Positions 27,618-37,397 of a stretch of 59,961 nucleotides of DNA are shown here, one piece after another. Location of the stretch: positions 1 through 59,961 of the forward strand of contig NZ_LT854637.1 of assembly GCF_900184255.1 (NCBI RefSeq). Reading direction: 5' to 3'. A model generated the notes under the pieces. The model was not told the origin of the DNA, ran no database searches, and was given only the letters and a program-made list of their open reading frames with translations. Each line of letters begins with the position of its first letter. Position 1 is the first letter of the stretch. This DNA is from Haloimpatiens massiliensis (GTDB lineage: Bacteria > Bacillota > Clostridia > Clostridiales > Clostridiaceae). Both the position numbers and the translations under genes were made by a program.

Positions 27618-27628
27618 TAAGAAGTTAA

Positions 27629-27659
27629 GCAACACCTTTTGGTGTTGCTTTTTATTTTA
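27629..27659 (+). terminator. rpsF-ssb-rpsR operon terminator
   Basis: AGCAACACC, loop TTTT, GGTGTTGCT, then TTTTATTTT: perfect 9-bp stem with T-run 12 bp after rpsR. Confidence 0.92.
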
Positions 27660-27724
27660 ACGTTGCATAAATATGAGGAAATAACTAAAATATAATATAT
27701 AGGCGGGAAAGGGGATGGTATACT

Positions 27725-28042
27725 ATGAAAAAGGACGATTTCAATATAATGGCAAATATTAAAATCATAGAAAGTTTGAAAGCTGATTTACTATGTGTGA
27801 TAGGGCAGTTTTTTAAACTACTGACTAAGGGGAGTAATGTAGCTCAAAATGCTATTTTAAACTGTATTTCAGGTGCCATAATACTATTATACGTAATTGG
27901 AGATAGACTAGGATATTCTTTTATAACTATAGACGAAGAGATAAAAGATAAATTAAAATTGGGTATAATAGAAGAAGATGAAGTAGAAAAAGACGGAAAG
28001 GATTTAAGTAGACTGTATAATCATCTAAAAAAGAGAGAATAG
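27725..28042 (+). CDS. MazG-like family protein
   Basis: 105-aa all-helical protein of the MazG-like group (short relatives of nucleotide pyrophosphohydrolases). Features are ESLKADLLCVIGQFFKLLTKG and a hydrophobic helix AILNCISGAIILLYVIGDRLGY, then an acidic tail. The usual EExxE metal-binding motif of active MazG is not clear, so catalysis is uncertain. SD AAAGGGGATGG precedes the ATG. It is 10 bp upstream of yybS and likely co-transcribed. Confidence 0.7.
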   Translation: MKKDDFNIMANIKIIESLKADLLCVIGQFFKLLTKGSNVAQNAILNCISGAIILLYVIGDRLGYSFITIDEEIKDKLKLGIIEEDEVEKDGKDLSRLYNHLKKRE

Positions 28043-28052
28043 TGGAGGACAT

Positions 28053-29045
28053 ATGAAAAATAAAAATATACGTACAAAATCAATAGTTGAAGCAGCATTA
28101 CTTAGTGTATTAATAGTTATAGCTACTGCAGCAAATTTATATTTACCATTTTTCGAGTTTTTGGGTGTAGTAATTGTACCCTTGATAGTGAGTGTACTAT
28201 TTATAAGGCATGATTTTAAGGTTACTATATTAGCTGTAATATGTAGTTTTATATGCATAATCCTGATAGGTAACGTATGGGCAGCATTTGTATTTATATG
28301 CTTAGATGTTTTACCCGGGCTAGCATTAGGGTATGGTATAAAAAACAAAAAATCTGTATTGTATACTTTGATAACTACAGCAATTGCATATATTATTGGA
28401 ATGTTTTTGGCATTTTTTTTAGCAAGCAAGTTTATTTTTAATGTAGATTTATCTAGTGCTATAGATGAAACTGTGAAAATATATAACGAAAAAATGAAAT
28501 CAGTTTTAGAACAATATAGGCAACTTGGAATAGGAGAAGATAAACTTGTTGAATTACAAAATAAAATGCCTAAATTAACTAGAGAATTAATAATTCATAC
28601 TTTCCCAGGATATATGATGGTGATAGGCATGATATTTTCTTTCTTAAATTATATAGTAGCAGGAATTATATTAAGTAAATTAAATATTAAAATAAATAAA
28701 ATTAAGAATTTTACTAGTTGGCATGTAAATGATAAGGTAGCAGCTATTACTATAGCACTTATGGCCATTGGAGTAATAATGAAATCTAAAAAAGTACCTG
28801 GAGCGGAATATATTTTATATATTGCCACTATTGTAGGTGGATTTATTTTCTTTATATTAGGTATATCTGTAATAGTTTATTTATTAAAATATAAATATAA
28901 AGTTTCAAAAACTAAGATGTTTATAATAATTTTAATAACTTTTATATTTAGAATTGGTAATATTTACTTCATAATAGGTATTATGGATAGTATTTTTAAC
29001 ATAAGAAAGCTGATAGAAGATTTCCAAGGAAATAGAAAGGCTTAA
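28053..29045 (+). CDS. yybS: YybS family membrane protein (DUF2232)
   Basis: 330-aa polytopic membrane protein with about eight hydrophobic segments, a cytoplasmic helical insert (~135-180, ETVKIYNEKMKSVLEQYRQLG) and a C-terminal membrane block. DUF2232/YybS genes usually precede gdpP and rplI in Firmicutes, as here. Function unknown; fold resembles small-molecule (ECF S-like) transporters, an inference. SD GTGGAGG lies before the ATG. Confidence 0.85.
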   Translation: MKNKNIRTKSIVEAALLSVLIVIATAANLYLPFFEFLGVVIVPLIVSVLFIRHDFKVTILAVICSFICIILIGNVWAAFVFICLDVLPGLALGYGIKNKKSVLYTLITTAIAYIIGMFLAFFLASKFIFNVDLSSAIDETVKIYNEKMKSVLEQYRQLGIGEDKLVELQNKMPKLTRELIIHTFPGYMMVIGMIFSFLNYIVAGIILSKLNIKINKIKNFTSWHVNDKVAAITIALMAIGVIMKSKKVPGAEYILYIATIVGGFIFFILGISVIVYLLKYKYKVSKTKMFIIILITFIFRIGNIYFIIGIMDSIFNIRKLIEDFQGNRKA

Positions 29046-29069
29046 ATAAAAACAAATTGAGGGGTAATT

Positions 29070-31052
29070 ATGAAAAATAAAAGCAAAAATTCCATTGGTA
29101 ACTCTAGATTGCAAATAGCCATAATTATATCTTTATTAGGAGTAATATTCTTCTACAATAAAATATTAGGCGCTGTAATTTTTATGTTCTGTACTTTTAT
29201 AGCTATTTATATTTTTAGGATGAATAAGGTTAAAAAGGATGAATGGAGTGAAATAGAGAAGTTTTCTTCTAAGTTAGATATAGCTAGTCAAAACAACTTA
29301 GTAAAACTCCCATATCCTCTTATAATAGTTAGTGGCAAAGGTATTATATTGTGGTATAATGAAAAATTTCATAATATATCAAATGAACAAAAAATACTAG
29401 GAGAAAAAATTCAAAGTATAGCTAAAAAAGTGGATGTATTAAAGTTTTTAAATGGAACAGAAAAAATTTCTTTAGTGCCTATAGGAAATAAGTTTTATGA
29501 TGTTAGTGCTAATGTGGTAACTATAAATGAGGAAAGTGAAAATCCTGATAAGGTAATACTTTTATATTTTATAGATGTAACAGAAAAGTATAAGCTTCTA
29601 AAATATGTGCAAGAGAATAAGGTGTCTATAATGTTAATAGAAGTAGATAACTTGGATGAAGTGGTTAAAACTACAGAAGAAGATAAAAAACCACTTTTAG
29701 TAGCAGAAATTGAAAGAAGTATAAATGGTTACGCACAAAATTTAAATGCTATGATAGAAAAGAAATCTCAAAACAACTATATATTGGCTGTTGAGGATAA
29801 ATATATTCGTATGGAAATGGATAAGAAATTTGATATACTAGATCATATAAGGGATTTAGATATGGGTAATAAATTATCGGCTACTTTAAGTATAGGAGTA
29901 GGAGTAAACGGTAATAGTCCTCTTGAAAATCACAAATATGCCATAGCAGCTAAAGAATTAGCCCTAGGAAGAGGGGGAGATCAGGTAGTAGTTAAAAACA
30001 AGGATAAACTTAATTTTTATGGTGGTAAGACTAAGGAGTTTGAAAAGAGAACGAAGGTACGTGCTAGAGTTATAGCACATGCTCTAGTGCAACTTATCAA
30101 TGAAAGCAGTAATGTTATTATAATGGGACATATAAACCCAGATGTGGATTCTTTAGGAGCTGCCATAGGAATAAATGCTGCATGTAGAATGCTTAAAAAG
30201 AAATGTAATATTATTGTTGATGAAGTTAACAATGGCATCAAAATAATATACAATAAAGTTAAAGAACTTAAGTTGTATGAAAGCACATTTATAAATTACG
30301 ATGGTGTTAAAAAGATAATAGAGGATAATACTCTTTTAGTATTGGTTGATGTACATGGCATAGATTATGTACAGAATAGGGATATAGTTGATAAGTGTAA
30401 TAGAATAGTAATAATAGACCATCATAGAAGAGGACCTAAGTATATAGATAAGAGTATTTTAAGCTATATAGAGGCATATGCTTCCTCTACCTCAGAGTTA
30501 GTAACAGAAATGCTTCAGTATATGGTAGAAAATCCGAAACTTAAAGTAGAAGAAGCAGAGGCATTATTGGCGGGCATATGTGTTGACACTAAGAACTTCT
30601 ATTTTAAAACAGGGGTTAGGACCTTTGAGGCGGCAGCTTTTTTAAGAAGGCTTGGAGCCGACACCATAGATATAAAAAAGGTGTTTTCAAATGATTTAGA
30701 TAGATATTTAAAGAGAGCAGAAATTATAAAATCTGCTAATGTTAGTAATAACGTAGCAGTGGCAATATGCCCGAAAGATATAAAAGACCCTATAGTAGCA
30801 GCACAGGCTGCAGACGAACTATTAAATATTACAGATATAGAGGCATCTTTCGTGCTTATAGAAATTGATAATGATATACTTATAAGTGGAAGATCCTTAG
30901 GTGACATAAATGTTCAAATAATACTAGAAAAGCTTGGTGGTGGTGGACACATTACCATGGCAGGAGCTAGAATTAAAGATAGCAGTATAAATGGGGTTTT
31001 TGAATTATTAAAGAAAGAAATAGACGAATACTTAAAGGAGAGTGACAAGTAA
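29070..31052 (+). CDS. gdpP: Cyclic-di-AMP phosphodiesterase GdpP
   Basis: 660-aa membrane enzyme that hydrolyses c-di-AMP, controlling osmolyte and cell-wall homeostasis. Two N-terminal membrane helices (about 15-50), a degenerate PAS (~80-165), a degenerate GGDEF (~170-310) and DHH-DHHA1 domains follow. The catalytic metal sites are GHINPDVDSLGAAIG, LVDVHG and IIDHHRRGP, and the C-terminal substrate motif is GGGGHITMAGARI. SD GAGGGG lies before the ATG. Its TAA overlaps the rplI ATG (TAATG), so L9 translation is coupled. Confidence 0.96.
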   Translation: MKNKSKNSIGNSRLQIAIIISLLGVIFFYNKILGAVIFMFCTFIAIYIFRMNKVKKDEWSEIEKFSSKLDIASQNNLVKLPYPLIIVSGKGIILWYNEKFHNISNEQKILGEKIQSIAKKVDVLKFLNGTEKISLVPIGNKFYDVSANVVTINEESENPDKVILLYFIDVTEKYKLLKYVQENKVSIMLIEVDNLDEVVKTTEEDKKPLLVAEIERSINGYAQNLNAMIEKKSQNNYILAVEDKYIRMEMDKKFDILDHIRDLDMGNKLSATLSIGVGVNGNSPLENHKYAIAAKELALGRGGDQVVVKNKDKLNFYGGKTKEFEKRTKVRARVIAHALVQLINESSNVIIMGHINPDVDSLGAAIGINAACRMLKKKCNIIVDEVNNGIKIIYNKVKELKLYESTFINYDGVKKIIEDNTLLVLVDVHGIDYVQNRDIVDKCNRIVIIDHHRRGPKYIDKSILSYIEAYASSTSELVTEMLQYMVENPKLKVEEAEALLAGICVDTKNFYFKTGVRTFEAAAFLRRLGADTIDIKKVFSNDLDRYLKRAEIIKSANVSNNVAVAICPKDIKDPIVAAQAADELLNITDIEASFVLIEIDNDILISGRSLGDINVQIILEKLGGGGHITMAGARIKDSSINGVFELLKKEIDEYLKESDK

Positions 31053-31495
31053 TGAAGGTTATATTATTAAAAGATGTTAAGGGATTAGGAAAAAGTGGAG
31101 ATGTAGCCAATACTTCTGATGGATACGCAAGAAATTATTTATTTCCAAAGAATTTAGCAAAAGAAGCAACTGATGGAAATGTTAAAGAATTAAATTTAAG
31201 AAAAGAAGTGGAGAGAAAGAAAAAATTAGAAGAAATGCAGAAGGCTCAAAAGTTAGCTGCAGATTTAAAGGGAAAAGAAGTTAAGATTGTAGCTAAAGCT
31301 GGCGAAGGTGGAAGATTATTTGGAGCTATCACAAGCAAGGATATTGCTGCGGCTATGAATAAACAATATCACATAGATATAGATAAGAAAAAAATAGTTT
31401 CAGATACAATAAAGCAAGAAGGGGTATATCAAGTGGAAGTTAAGGTATATCCAGAGGTGTCAACAAAAATAAAAGTAGTTGTGACTTCAAATTAG
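31052..31495 (+). CDS. rplI: 50S ribosomal protein L9
   Basis: 147-aa L9: N-terminal KVILLKDVKGLGKSGDVANTSDGYARNYLFPKN, a long connecting helix (~42-75) and a C-terminal domain with GGRLFGAITSKDIA. The ATG overlaps the gdpP stop; GGAGAGTGA inside the gdpP end serves as SD. Order yybS-gdpP-rplI-lonC-dnaB matches other clostridia. Confidence 0.98.
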   Translation: MKVILLKDVKGLGKSGDVANTSDGYARNYLFPKNLAKEATDGNVKELNLRKEVERKKKLEEMQKAQKLAADLKGKEVKIVAKAGEGGRLFGAITSKDIAAAMNKQYHIDIDKKKIVSDTIKQEGVYQVEVKVYPEVSTKIKVVVTSN

Positions 31496-31525
31496 TACAC
31501 ACCGAAGGGAGGAACATCTTCTTTT

Positions 31526-33442
31526 ATGAAGGTGGAAGATGAATTGAATAAGGAAATTGATAAAAGTGAAGTAATGGAATTAAAATTTGGTATATCTCTA
31601 AAGGAACATGTAGATGTGCTAGAGGAAATTATGAGAAACTCTTTTGAAAAAGGTACTATAAGAGCTAGAGTAGTTAGATATAAATTAGATAAGTATATAA
31701 AAAGTAAGAATGACTATGAAAGAATATATGCAATAAATAAGATAGTTACTGACGGAAAAGGTATAGATATAGTTCCAGATGACAAGAATATTAGAGAGGT
31801 TTTAGAGAAAACGGAAGATAATATTTCCGAAATTTTAGCGAAGAGATATGTGCAAAATCAAATAGAAAAAGAGATAGAGAAGCTTTTAGTAGAGAAACAA
31901 GATAAGTTTATGGATGAAATGAGAATGGGCATAATCAAAAAGAAGAAAGGCCCTGAGAATTCAAAAACTATTAAAAAGTATGAAAGTCTGAAAAAATTAG
32001 ACGAGAGAAAAATATCTAAAAGCGTTCAAGCTTTGTTAAGACCTGAAAGTTTTTCAGAGATAGTTGGACAAGAAAGAGCCATAAAGTCTTTAATGTCAAA
32101 AATAGCTTCACCATACCCACAACACGTTATTTTATATGGGCCTCCAGGGGTAGGAAAAACTACTGCTGCAAGATTGGCTCTTGAAGAGGCTAAAAAGCTT
32201 GGATATACACCATTTAGTAAAGATGCTAAGTTTGTTGAAGTAGATGGAACTACTTTAAGATGGGATCCTAGAGAGATAACTAACCCGCTTTTAGGATCAG
32301 TTCATGACCCTATATATCAGGGGAGCAAGAGGGATTTAGCTGAAACTGGAATTCCAGAACCAAAGCCAGGTCTTGTGACAGAAGCTCATGGAGGCGTTCT
32401 TTTCATAGATGAAATAGGAGAGTTGGATAATATACTTCAAAATAAACTTTTAAAGGTGTTGGAGGATAAAAGAGTTGAATTTTCATCTTCTTATTATGAT
32501 CCAGATGATGAAAGTACTCCAAAGTACATAAAATATTTGTTTGAAAATGGAGCACCAGCAGATTTTGCACTTATAGGGGCTACCACTAGGGAACCTGGTG
32601 AGATTAATCCAGCGCTAAGATCTAGATGTGTAGAAGTATATTTTGAGCCATTATCATCAAAAGATATAGAGGATATAGTTTATAATGCTGCTAAGAAGTT
32701 AAATGTTCAGTTAGAGGATGGAGTAGCAAGTTTAATAAGTAGATACACTATAGAAGGAAGAAAGGCTGTAAACATACTTTCAGATGCCTATGGATATGTA
32801 CTTTATAACAAAAAAGAAAATAAATTTAATGAAGATAAAGTGAATATAACCATAAAGGATATTGAAGATACAATATCCATAGGAAGACTTATACCTTATG
32901 AAAAAGAGGTAGACTTAAATAAATCTGAGGTGGGTCATGTAAATGGACTTGGAGTATCAGGATATATTGGATCTGTTATAGAAATAGAAGCAGCTGTGTT
33001 TGAAGCTAGAGAAAAGGGAAAAGGAACTATAAGATTCAATGATACAGCAGGTTCCATGGCTAAGGATTCTGTATTTAATGCAGCCTCTGTCATAAGGAAA
33101 ATTACAGATAAGGATATAAGAGACTATGATATACATGTAAATGCCATAGGTGGAGGAAAAATAGACGGTCCTTCAGCTGGAGCAGCTATAACTGTTTGTA
33201 TTATAAGTGCGCTTTTAAATAAACCTATAAGACAGGATATAGCTATAACTGGAGAAATATCTCTTAGAGGTAATGTAAAGCCTGTAGGTGGTATTTTTGA
33301 AAAAATATTTGGAGCTAGAAGAAAAGGCATAAAGCAAGTTATAGTTCCTAAAGATAATGAAAGTGAAGTACCAACAGGACTTACAGATATACAAGTTAAA
33401 TCAGTAGATACTATAGAAGAATTATTAAAAATTGTGTTTTAA
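31526..33442 (+). CDS. lonC: ATP-dependent Lon-family protease (LonB/LonC type)
   Basis: 638-aa Lon-like protease with an N-terminal helical region that lacks the LonA substrate domain. It has an AAA+ domain with Walker A YGPPGVGKTTAARLAL (~215) and Walker B GGVLFIDEIGELDN (~300), and a C-terminal S16 protease domain. The catalytic Ser lies in GKIDGPSAGAAI and the Lys in GNVKPVGGIFEKIFGARRKGIKQ. No membrane segments are evident, so it is soluble; this matches the spore-associated LonC subfamily of Clostridia. SD GGGAGG precedes the ATG. Assignment to LonC rather than LonB is by gene context and lack of transmembrane helices. Confidence 0.85.
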   Translation: MKVEDELNKEIDKSEVMELKFGISLKEHVDVLEEIMRNSFEKGTIRARVVRYKLDKYIKSKNDYERIYAINKIVTDGKGIDIVPDDKNIREVLEKTEDNISEILAKRYVQNQIEKEIEKLLVEKQDKFMDEMRMGIIKKKKGPENSKTIKKYESLKKLDERKISKSVQALLRPESFSEIVGQERAIKSLMSKIASPYPQHVILYGPPGVGKTTAARLALEEAKKLGYTPFSKDAKFVEVDGTTLRWDPREITNPLLGSVHDPIYQGSKRDLAETGIPEPKPGLVTEAHGGVLFIDEIGELDNILQNKLLKVLEDKRVEFSSSYYDPDDESTPKYIKYLFENGAPADFALIGATTREPGEINPALRSRCVEVYFEPLSSKDIEDIVYNAAKKLNVQLEDGVASLISRYTIEGRKAVNILSDAYGYVLYNKKENKFNEDKVNITIKDIEDTISIGRLIPYEKEVDLNKSEVGHVNGLGVSGYIGSVIEIEAAVFEAREKGKGTIRFNDTAGSMAKDSVFNAASVIRKITDKDIRDYDIHVNAIGGGKIDGPSAGAAITVCIISALLNKPIRQDIAITGEISLRGNVKPVGGIFEKIFGARRKGIKQVIVPKDNESEVPTGLTDIQVKSVDTIEELLKIVF

Positions 33443-33455
33443 GGAGAAATGATAT

Positions 33456-34790
33456 ATGGAGATGCCTCTTAGAAGTTTACCTCACAATATAGAAGCGGAG
33501 CAGGCAGTTATAGGATCCATGTTTATAGATAAGGCTGCTATAGCAGAGGTCACTGAAACATTAATTTCTGAAGATTTCTATAAGGATCACCATAAGGTGC
33601 TTTTTGGAGCAATATATGAATTGTTTCAACAGGATACACCTATAGATATGATAACCTTAATAGAACATTTAAGAGCTAATGGAAATTTGGAGGAGTGTGG
33701 AGGTATATCTTATATAACCGAAATAAGTAACTCCGTACCTACTACAGCTAACTTGACTTCACATATTAAAATAGTTAAGGATAAATCCATTTTAAGGAAA
33801 CTTATTAAATCTTCTACAGAAATAATAGAAGAAAGTTATAAGAGTCATGGTGCTGTAGAAAATGTAATAGATTTAGCAGAAAGAAGAATATTCAATATTG
33901 CAGAAAATAGAACTACCAGTGATTTTGAGCCTATGAACACAGTTTTGGAAAGAGGCTTTTTAGAGATAGAAAGACTTTTTAATAATAAAGGGGAGATAAC
34001 TGGCGTTCCTACAGGATTTCCTGAATTGGATGATAAGACATCAGGATTTCAAAGGGGAGATATGATTCTAATAGCTGCAAGACCTTCCATGGGAAAAACT
34101 ACATTTGCTCTTAATATAGCTCAGTATGCAGCACTAAGAGGTGGAAAAAGCGTGGCTGTATTTTCTCTAGAAATGTCTAAAGAGCAACTTGCCTATAAGC
34201 TTTTATGTGCAGAAGCAAATGTAGATATGCTTAAACTGAGAACAGGAGATTTAGAGGACAAGGACTGGGAAAACATAGCTAAGGCATCAGGACCTTTAGC
34301 AGCGGCAAAAATATATATAGATGATACTGCTGGAGTTTCAGTTATGGAAATGAGATCTAAATGTAGAAGACTTAAAATAGAGCATGGTATAGATCTTATT
34401 GTAGTAGACTACTTACAGCTTATGAGTGGAAGTAGTGGGAGTGAAAGTAGACAGCAGGAAGTTTCTGAAATATCCAGATCTATAAAAGCTTTAGCTAAAG
34501 AGATGAAGTGTCCAGTTATAGCACTTTCTCAGCTATCTCGTGCTCCAGAGCAAAGAGCAGACCACAGACCAATGCTTTCTGACCTTAGAGAGTCTGGATC
34601 TATAGAGCAGGACGCAGACGTGGTTATGTTTCTTTATAGAGATGAATACTACAATAAGGAAACAGAGGACAAAAATGTGGCGGAATGCATAATAGCAAAG
34701 CAGAGAAATGGTCCAACAGGTACTGTTAAGTTAGGATGGCTTGGACAATATAGTAAATTTGCAAGGTTAGATATAATACATCAAGAGTAG
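33456..34790 (+). CDS. dnaB: Replicative DNA helicase DnaB
   Basis: 444-aa hexameric helicase (DnaC in Bacillus nomenclature). N-terminal primase-interaction domain (PHNIEAEQAVIGSMFID), linker, then a RecA-like core with Walker A ARPSMGKTTFALN (~205), Walker B LIVVDYLQLMSG (~310) and the C-terminal KQRNGPTGTVKL. SD AAGGAGA lies 11 bp ahead of the ATG, 13 bp after lonC. Repeat copy 2 starts 22 bp after the stop. Confidence 0.98.
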   Translation: MEMPLRSLPHNIEAEQAVIGSMFIDKAAIAEVTETLISEDFYKDHHKVLFGAIYELFQQDTPIDMITLIEHLRANGNLEECGGISYITEISNSVPTTANLTSHIKIVKDKSILRKLIKSSTEIIEESYKSHGAVENVIDLAERRIFNIAENRTTSDFEPMNTVLERGFLEIERLFNNKGEITGVPTGFPELDDKTSGFQRGDMILIAARPSMGKTTFALNIAQYAALRGGKSVAVFSLEMSKEQLAYKLLCAEANVDMLKLRTGDLEDKDWENIAKASGPLAAAKIYIDDTAGVSVMEMRSKCRRLKIEHGIDLIVVDYLQLMSGSSGSESRQQEVSEISRSIKALAKEMKCPVIALSQLSRAPEQRADHRPMLSDLRESGSIEQDADVVMFLYRDEYYNKETEDKNVAECIIAKQRNGPTGTVKLGWLGQYSKFARLDIIHQE

Positions 34791-34811
34791 TGAGTAAATA
34801 ATGTATTAGTT

Positions 34812-34971
34812 AAGGCACATTCAAATAAATAACAAGTCAGTATGCTAGTCTATTTTGCGTCATACTGCGTCAGCAGAACCCACCGATAGTTCTACTAGCG
34901 GCGGAACCTGCTTCCTTGTCTGACACAAAATATACCAGCATCTTTGACTTGTTATTTATTTTCATGTACCT
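34812..34971 (-). repeat. Interspersed 160-bp hairpin element, copy 2
   Basis: Nearly identical to copy 1 (18173-18333); the only difference I see in the core is ATACCAGC versus ATACCTGC. Complementary ends and internal arms allow an end-to-end fold. It lies between dnaB and the EamA permease gene, where no other terminator for dnaB is visible, so it may also end dnaB transcription. High identity over 16 kb of distance implies recent spread or strong selection. Confidence 0.85.
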
Positions 34972-35007
34972 AAACTAATAGGATGAAGGGAGAATCATAA
35001 AATTTTT

Positions 35008-35862
35008 ATGAAAAAAGGATACATATATTCAATAATATCCGCAGTACTATTTGGAAGTGCTGGTTTATTTGTAAAATATGCTCATAGCACTGGCTTGGAG
35101 TCTGTAAGTCTTTTAACCATACAATACATATTTGCAATTATAATAATGTTTAGCTTAATAATGATAAAAAATAATAGAGAAGTTAAAGTTAATAAGAGAA
35201 CACTTATAAATTTGGCTATAATGGGAGTAGTAGGTAATACATTTATGACTGTATTTTACTACAAGGCTTTTGAATATCTTCCAGTTCCATTAGTAACTAT
35301 ACTACTTTATACTTATCCTATAATGGTGTTTTTTTATTCAACAATTTTTAAGAAAGAAAAAGTTACACTAAAGAAGTCCTTGGCAGTGGCATTAGCTTTT
35401 TTTGGGTGCATTCTTACTTTAGAGCTTCTAAGTGGTGAAATACAGTATTCTATAAAAGGAATAACATACGGGATTTTATGTGCTATTTTTTATGCTTTTA
35501 TGAATATATTTACCGAAAGCAAACTAGAAAATGTGCCTCCGCTTACTATAAATGCATACTCTACTTTGTTTTCTCTTATAGCACTTTTAATTTATAAGCC
35601 TTTGACCTATTCAACGGTAGGTTCTCTAAGTGTGAAGGGGATAAGTTCTATAATAATTCTTGCAGTATTTTGTGAAGTAATACCTCTTACGCTTTTATAT
35701 GCAGCCATATCATATATAGGAGCCCTTAAAGTTTCTATCATAGCAAATCTTGAGGTACCCAGCGCAGTTTTTATAGCTTTTTTATTCTTAGGAGAAACAG
35801 TTTCTATTACCCAAGCAGTGGGAATTGTTTTGGTCATCGTGGCAACCATGTTGATAAAGTAA
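35008..35862 (+). CDS. EamA/DMT-family permease
   Basis: 284-aa membrane protein with ten hydrophobic segments in two EamA repeats: first ~1-135 (SIISAVLFGSAGLFVKYA start), second ~145-284 (GITYGILCAIFYAFMNIFTE; ending GETVSITQAVGIVLVIVATMLI). Members export metabolites or amino acids; the substrate cannot be told. SD AAGGGAGA is rather far (about 17 bp) from the ATG at 35008; no better start is visible. It stands alone, flanked by repeat copy 2 and a terminator. Confidence 0.88.
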   Translation: MKKGYIYSIISAVLFGSAGLFVKYAHSTGLESVSLLTIQYIFAIIIMFSLIMIKNNREVKVNKRTLINLAIMGVVGNTFMTVFYYKAFEYLPVPLVTILLYTYPIMVFFYSTIFKKEKVTLKKSLAVALAFFGCILTLELLSGEIQYSIKGITYGILCAIFYAFMNIFTESKLENVPPLTINAYSTLFSLIALLIYKPLTYSTVGSLSVKGISSIIILAVFCEVIPLTLLYAAISYIGALKVSIIANLEVPSAVFIAFLFLGETVSITQAVGIVLVIVATMLIK

Positions 35863-35890
35863 AAAATTGTGGTGGAACACAATTTTTAGA
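35862..35890 (+). terminator. Terminator after the EamA gene
   Basis: AAAAATTGTG, loop, CACAATTTTT: 10-bp stem starting at the stop codon, with the T-run within the right arm. The following 40 bp contain short GGAGGGCT-type tandem words, then nothing recognisable up to the tRNA. Confidence 0.8.
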
Positions 35891-36092
35891 GGGCTGGAGG
35901 GCTGGAGGATTAGGGGGCTAGAGGGCTAGTTAAGGTGGATTTTCCTCCGCTATGCTATGGAAAATCTTTAATTGTGGATCATGCCATTAAATTTCAGGTA
36001 ATTAGGGCCTTGAGGCATAAATTTATTACCAATTTACGTTCTTGATCAATTTGAAAAAATTATCATAATATGATAAAATATTCTGGTGAAAT

Positions 36093-36168
36093 GCTCCTGT
36101 AGCGCAGCTGGTAGCGCAACTGATTCGTAATCAGTAGGTCAGGGGTTCAAATCCCCTCAGGAGCTCCA
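36093..36168 (+). tRNA. tRNA-Thr (anticodon CGT)
   Basis: 76-nt cloverleaf including encoded CCA. Acceptor GCTCCTG/CAGGAGC, D-stem GCGC/GCGC, anticodon stem ACTGA/TCAGT with loop TTCGTAA (anticodon CGT, reads ACG), T-arm AGGGG TTCAAAT CCCCT. A terminator follows at 36196-36227. A 33-nt stretch recurs in a truncated copy at 37750. Confidence 0.95.
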
Positions 36169-36195
36169 GTAGTTTATAAAACGTTTAATATCAAT

Positions 36196-36227
36196 GGTTC
36201 AGGCTGATTTTAGTCTGAGCCTTTTTA
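36196..36227 (+). terminator. Terminator downstream of tRNA-Thr
   Basis: GGTTCAGGCT, 6-nt loop, AGTCTGAGCC, then TTTTT; 10-bp stem with two wobble pairs. Confidence 0.82.
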
Positions 36228-36439
36228 AGTTTTGAGGATTAATTAAAGTGGACAAAACTATTAACTTCAAATATATAGGGAAATATATTCGGTAGATTTG
36301 ATAAGGAAGGATAAATAGGTGAACATCATCGATAAGCTTATTTAAGGCAAAGAATTATATAATCTAAAGCAAAGAATGTAATTTTTTCATTGTAATGTGG
36401 TAAAATTATAATATACTAAACAAAAAAGGTGGAAAACAG

Positions 36440-37324
36440 ATGGTTAAAAGAAAAGTAAAAAATGTTGAAGATGCTGTTATGAAAAGTATCTTGGATGTTT
36501 TTAAAGAGGATGCATTGAAGTTTTTTGGAATAGATTCTAAAATAATAACTGCTGCAAGGACTGAATTAAAAGATTTGCAGATTAACACATCATTTATGGA
36601 TTATACCTTTTTACTGGATGATGGTTCATTTATACATTTTGAATTTCAAACTACAAATAATAAACAGGACTTAGCAAGATTTTTAGCATATGATGCTGTG
36701 CTTCATTACAAAGAAAATAGACCTGTTAATACAATTGTTGTATATTCGTCAAGCATTAAGAATGCAAAAACAAGTATTGATGTAGGTTCTATTAAATATT
36801 CAGTTCAAGCTTTTTATATGGATAAAATTAATGGTGATGAGCAGTATGAACATTTAAAAAATAAGATAAAGCAGGGTGAAGTATTAACAAGACAGGATTT
36901 ATTGGCATTGGTGTTTTTACCTATAATGCATAGTGAAAAAGATAAAAATGAACGTATTATAGAATCAATAAAATTGGCAAAAGAAATAAAAGATAAGGAA
37001 AATCAGATGAATTCATTGGCACTGCTGTATGCCTTTGCAGAAAAGTTTATTGATGATAAAAATATTGAAAGGGTCAAGGAGGTGTTCAGAATGACTGAAC
37101 TTGGGAAATTGTTAAAAGAAGAAGGTATTGAAGAAGGCATAAAAGAAGGTAGAAAGCAGGAATTATTAAGAACATCTACAAAACTACTTACAAAGAAATT
37201 TGGTGTATTACCTGATGAAATAAAAGAAAAACTTGAAAAGGCAGATATAACAGTATTAGAAATAATTGTTGATGATATATTAGATTTTAACAAGCTTGAA
37301 GAAGTGAATAAATATTTGAAGTAA
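36440..37324 (+). CDS. Rpn-family recombination-promoting nuclease / PD-(D/E)XK putative transposase
   Basis: 294-aa protein of the Rpn (YhgA-like) group of PD-(D/E)XK nucleases. The catalytic core is visible as FLLDDGSFIHFEFQTTNN (DG...EFQ) near residue 52-72, followed by RFLAYDAVLHYKEN and VVYSSSI. The C-terminus has the repetitive EEGIEEGIKEGRKQE helix and LTKKFGVLPDEIKEKLEKAD common to this family. Members promote recA-independent DNA transfer and are abundant in clostridia. SD AAAGGTGG precedes the ATG. It lies between a tRNA and its truncated copy, suggesting it is cargo of a former element. Confidence 0.85.
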   Translation: MVKRKVKNVEDAVMKSILDVFKEDALKFFGIDSKIITAARTELKDLQINTSFMDYTFLLDDGSFIHFEFQTTNNKQDLARFLAYDAVLHYKENRPVNTIVVYSSSIKNAKTSIDVGSIKYSVQAFYMDKINGDEQYEHLKNKIKQGEVLTRQDLLALVFLPIMHSEKDKNERIIESIKLAKEIKDKENQMNSLALLYAFAEKFIDDKNIERVKEVFRMTELGKLLKEEGIEEGIKEGRKQELLRTSTKLLTKKFGVLPDEIKEKLEKADITVLEIIVDDILDFNKLEEVNKYLK

Positions 37325-37351
37325 GAAGTCTGTAATGGGCTTCTTTTTTAG
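37322..37351 (+). terminator. Terminator after the Rpn gene
   Basis: AAGAAGTC, 6-nt loop, GGGCTTCTTTTTT; 8-bp stem overlapping the stop codon. Confidence 0.75.
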
Positions 37352-37397
37352 CGTTTATTTTTATTTTGTATCATTGAAGTATAATGGAACAACTCAA

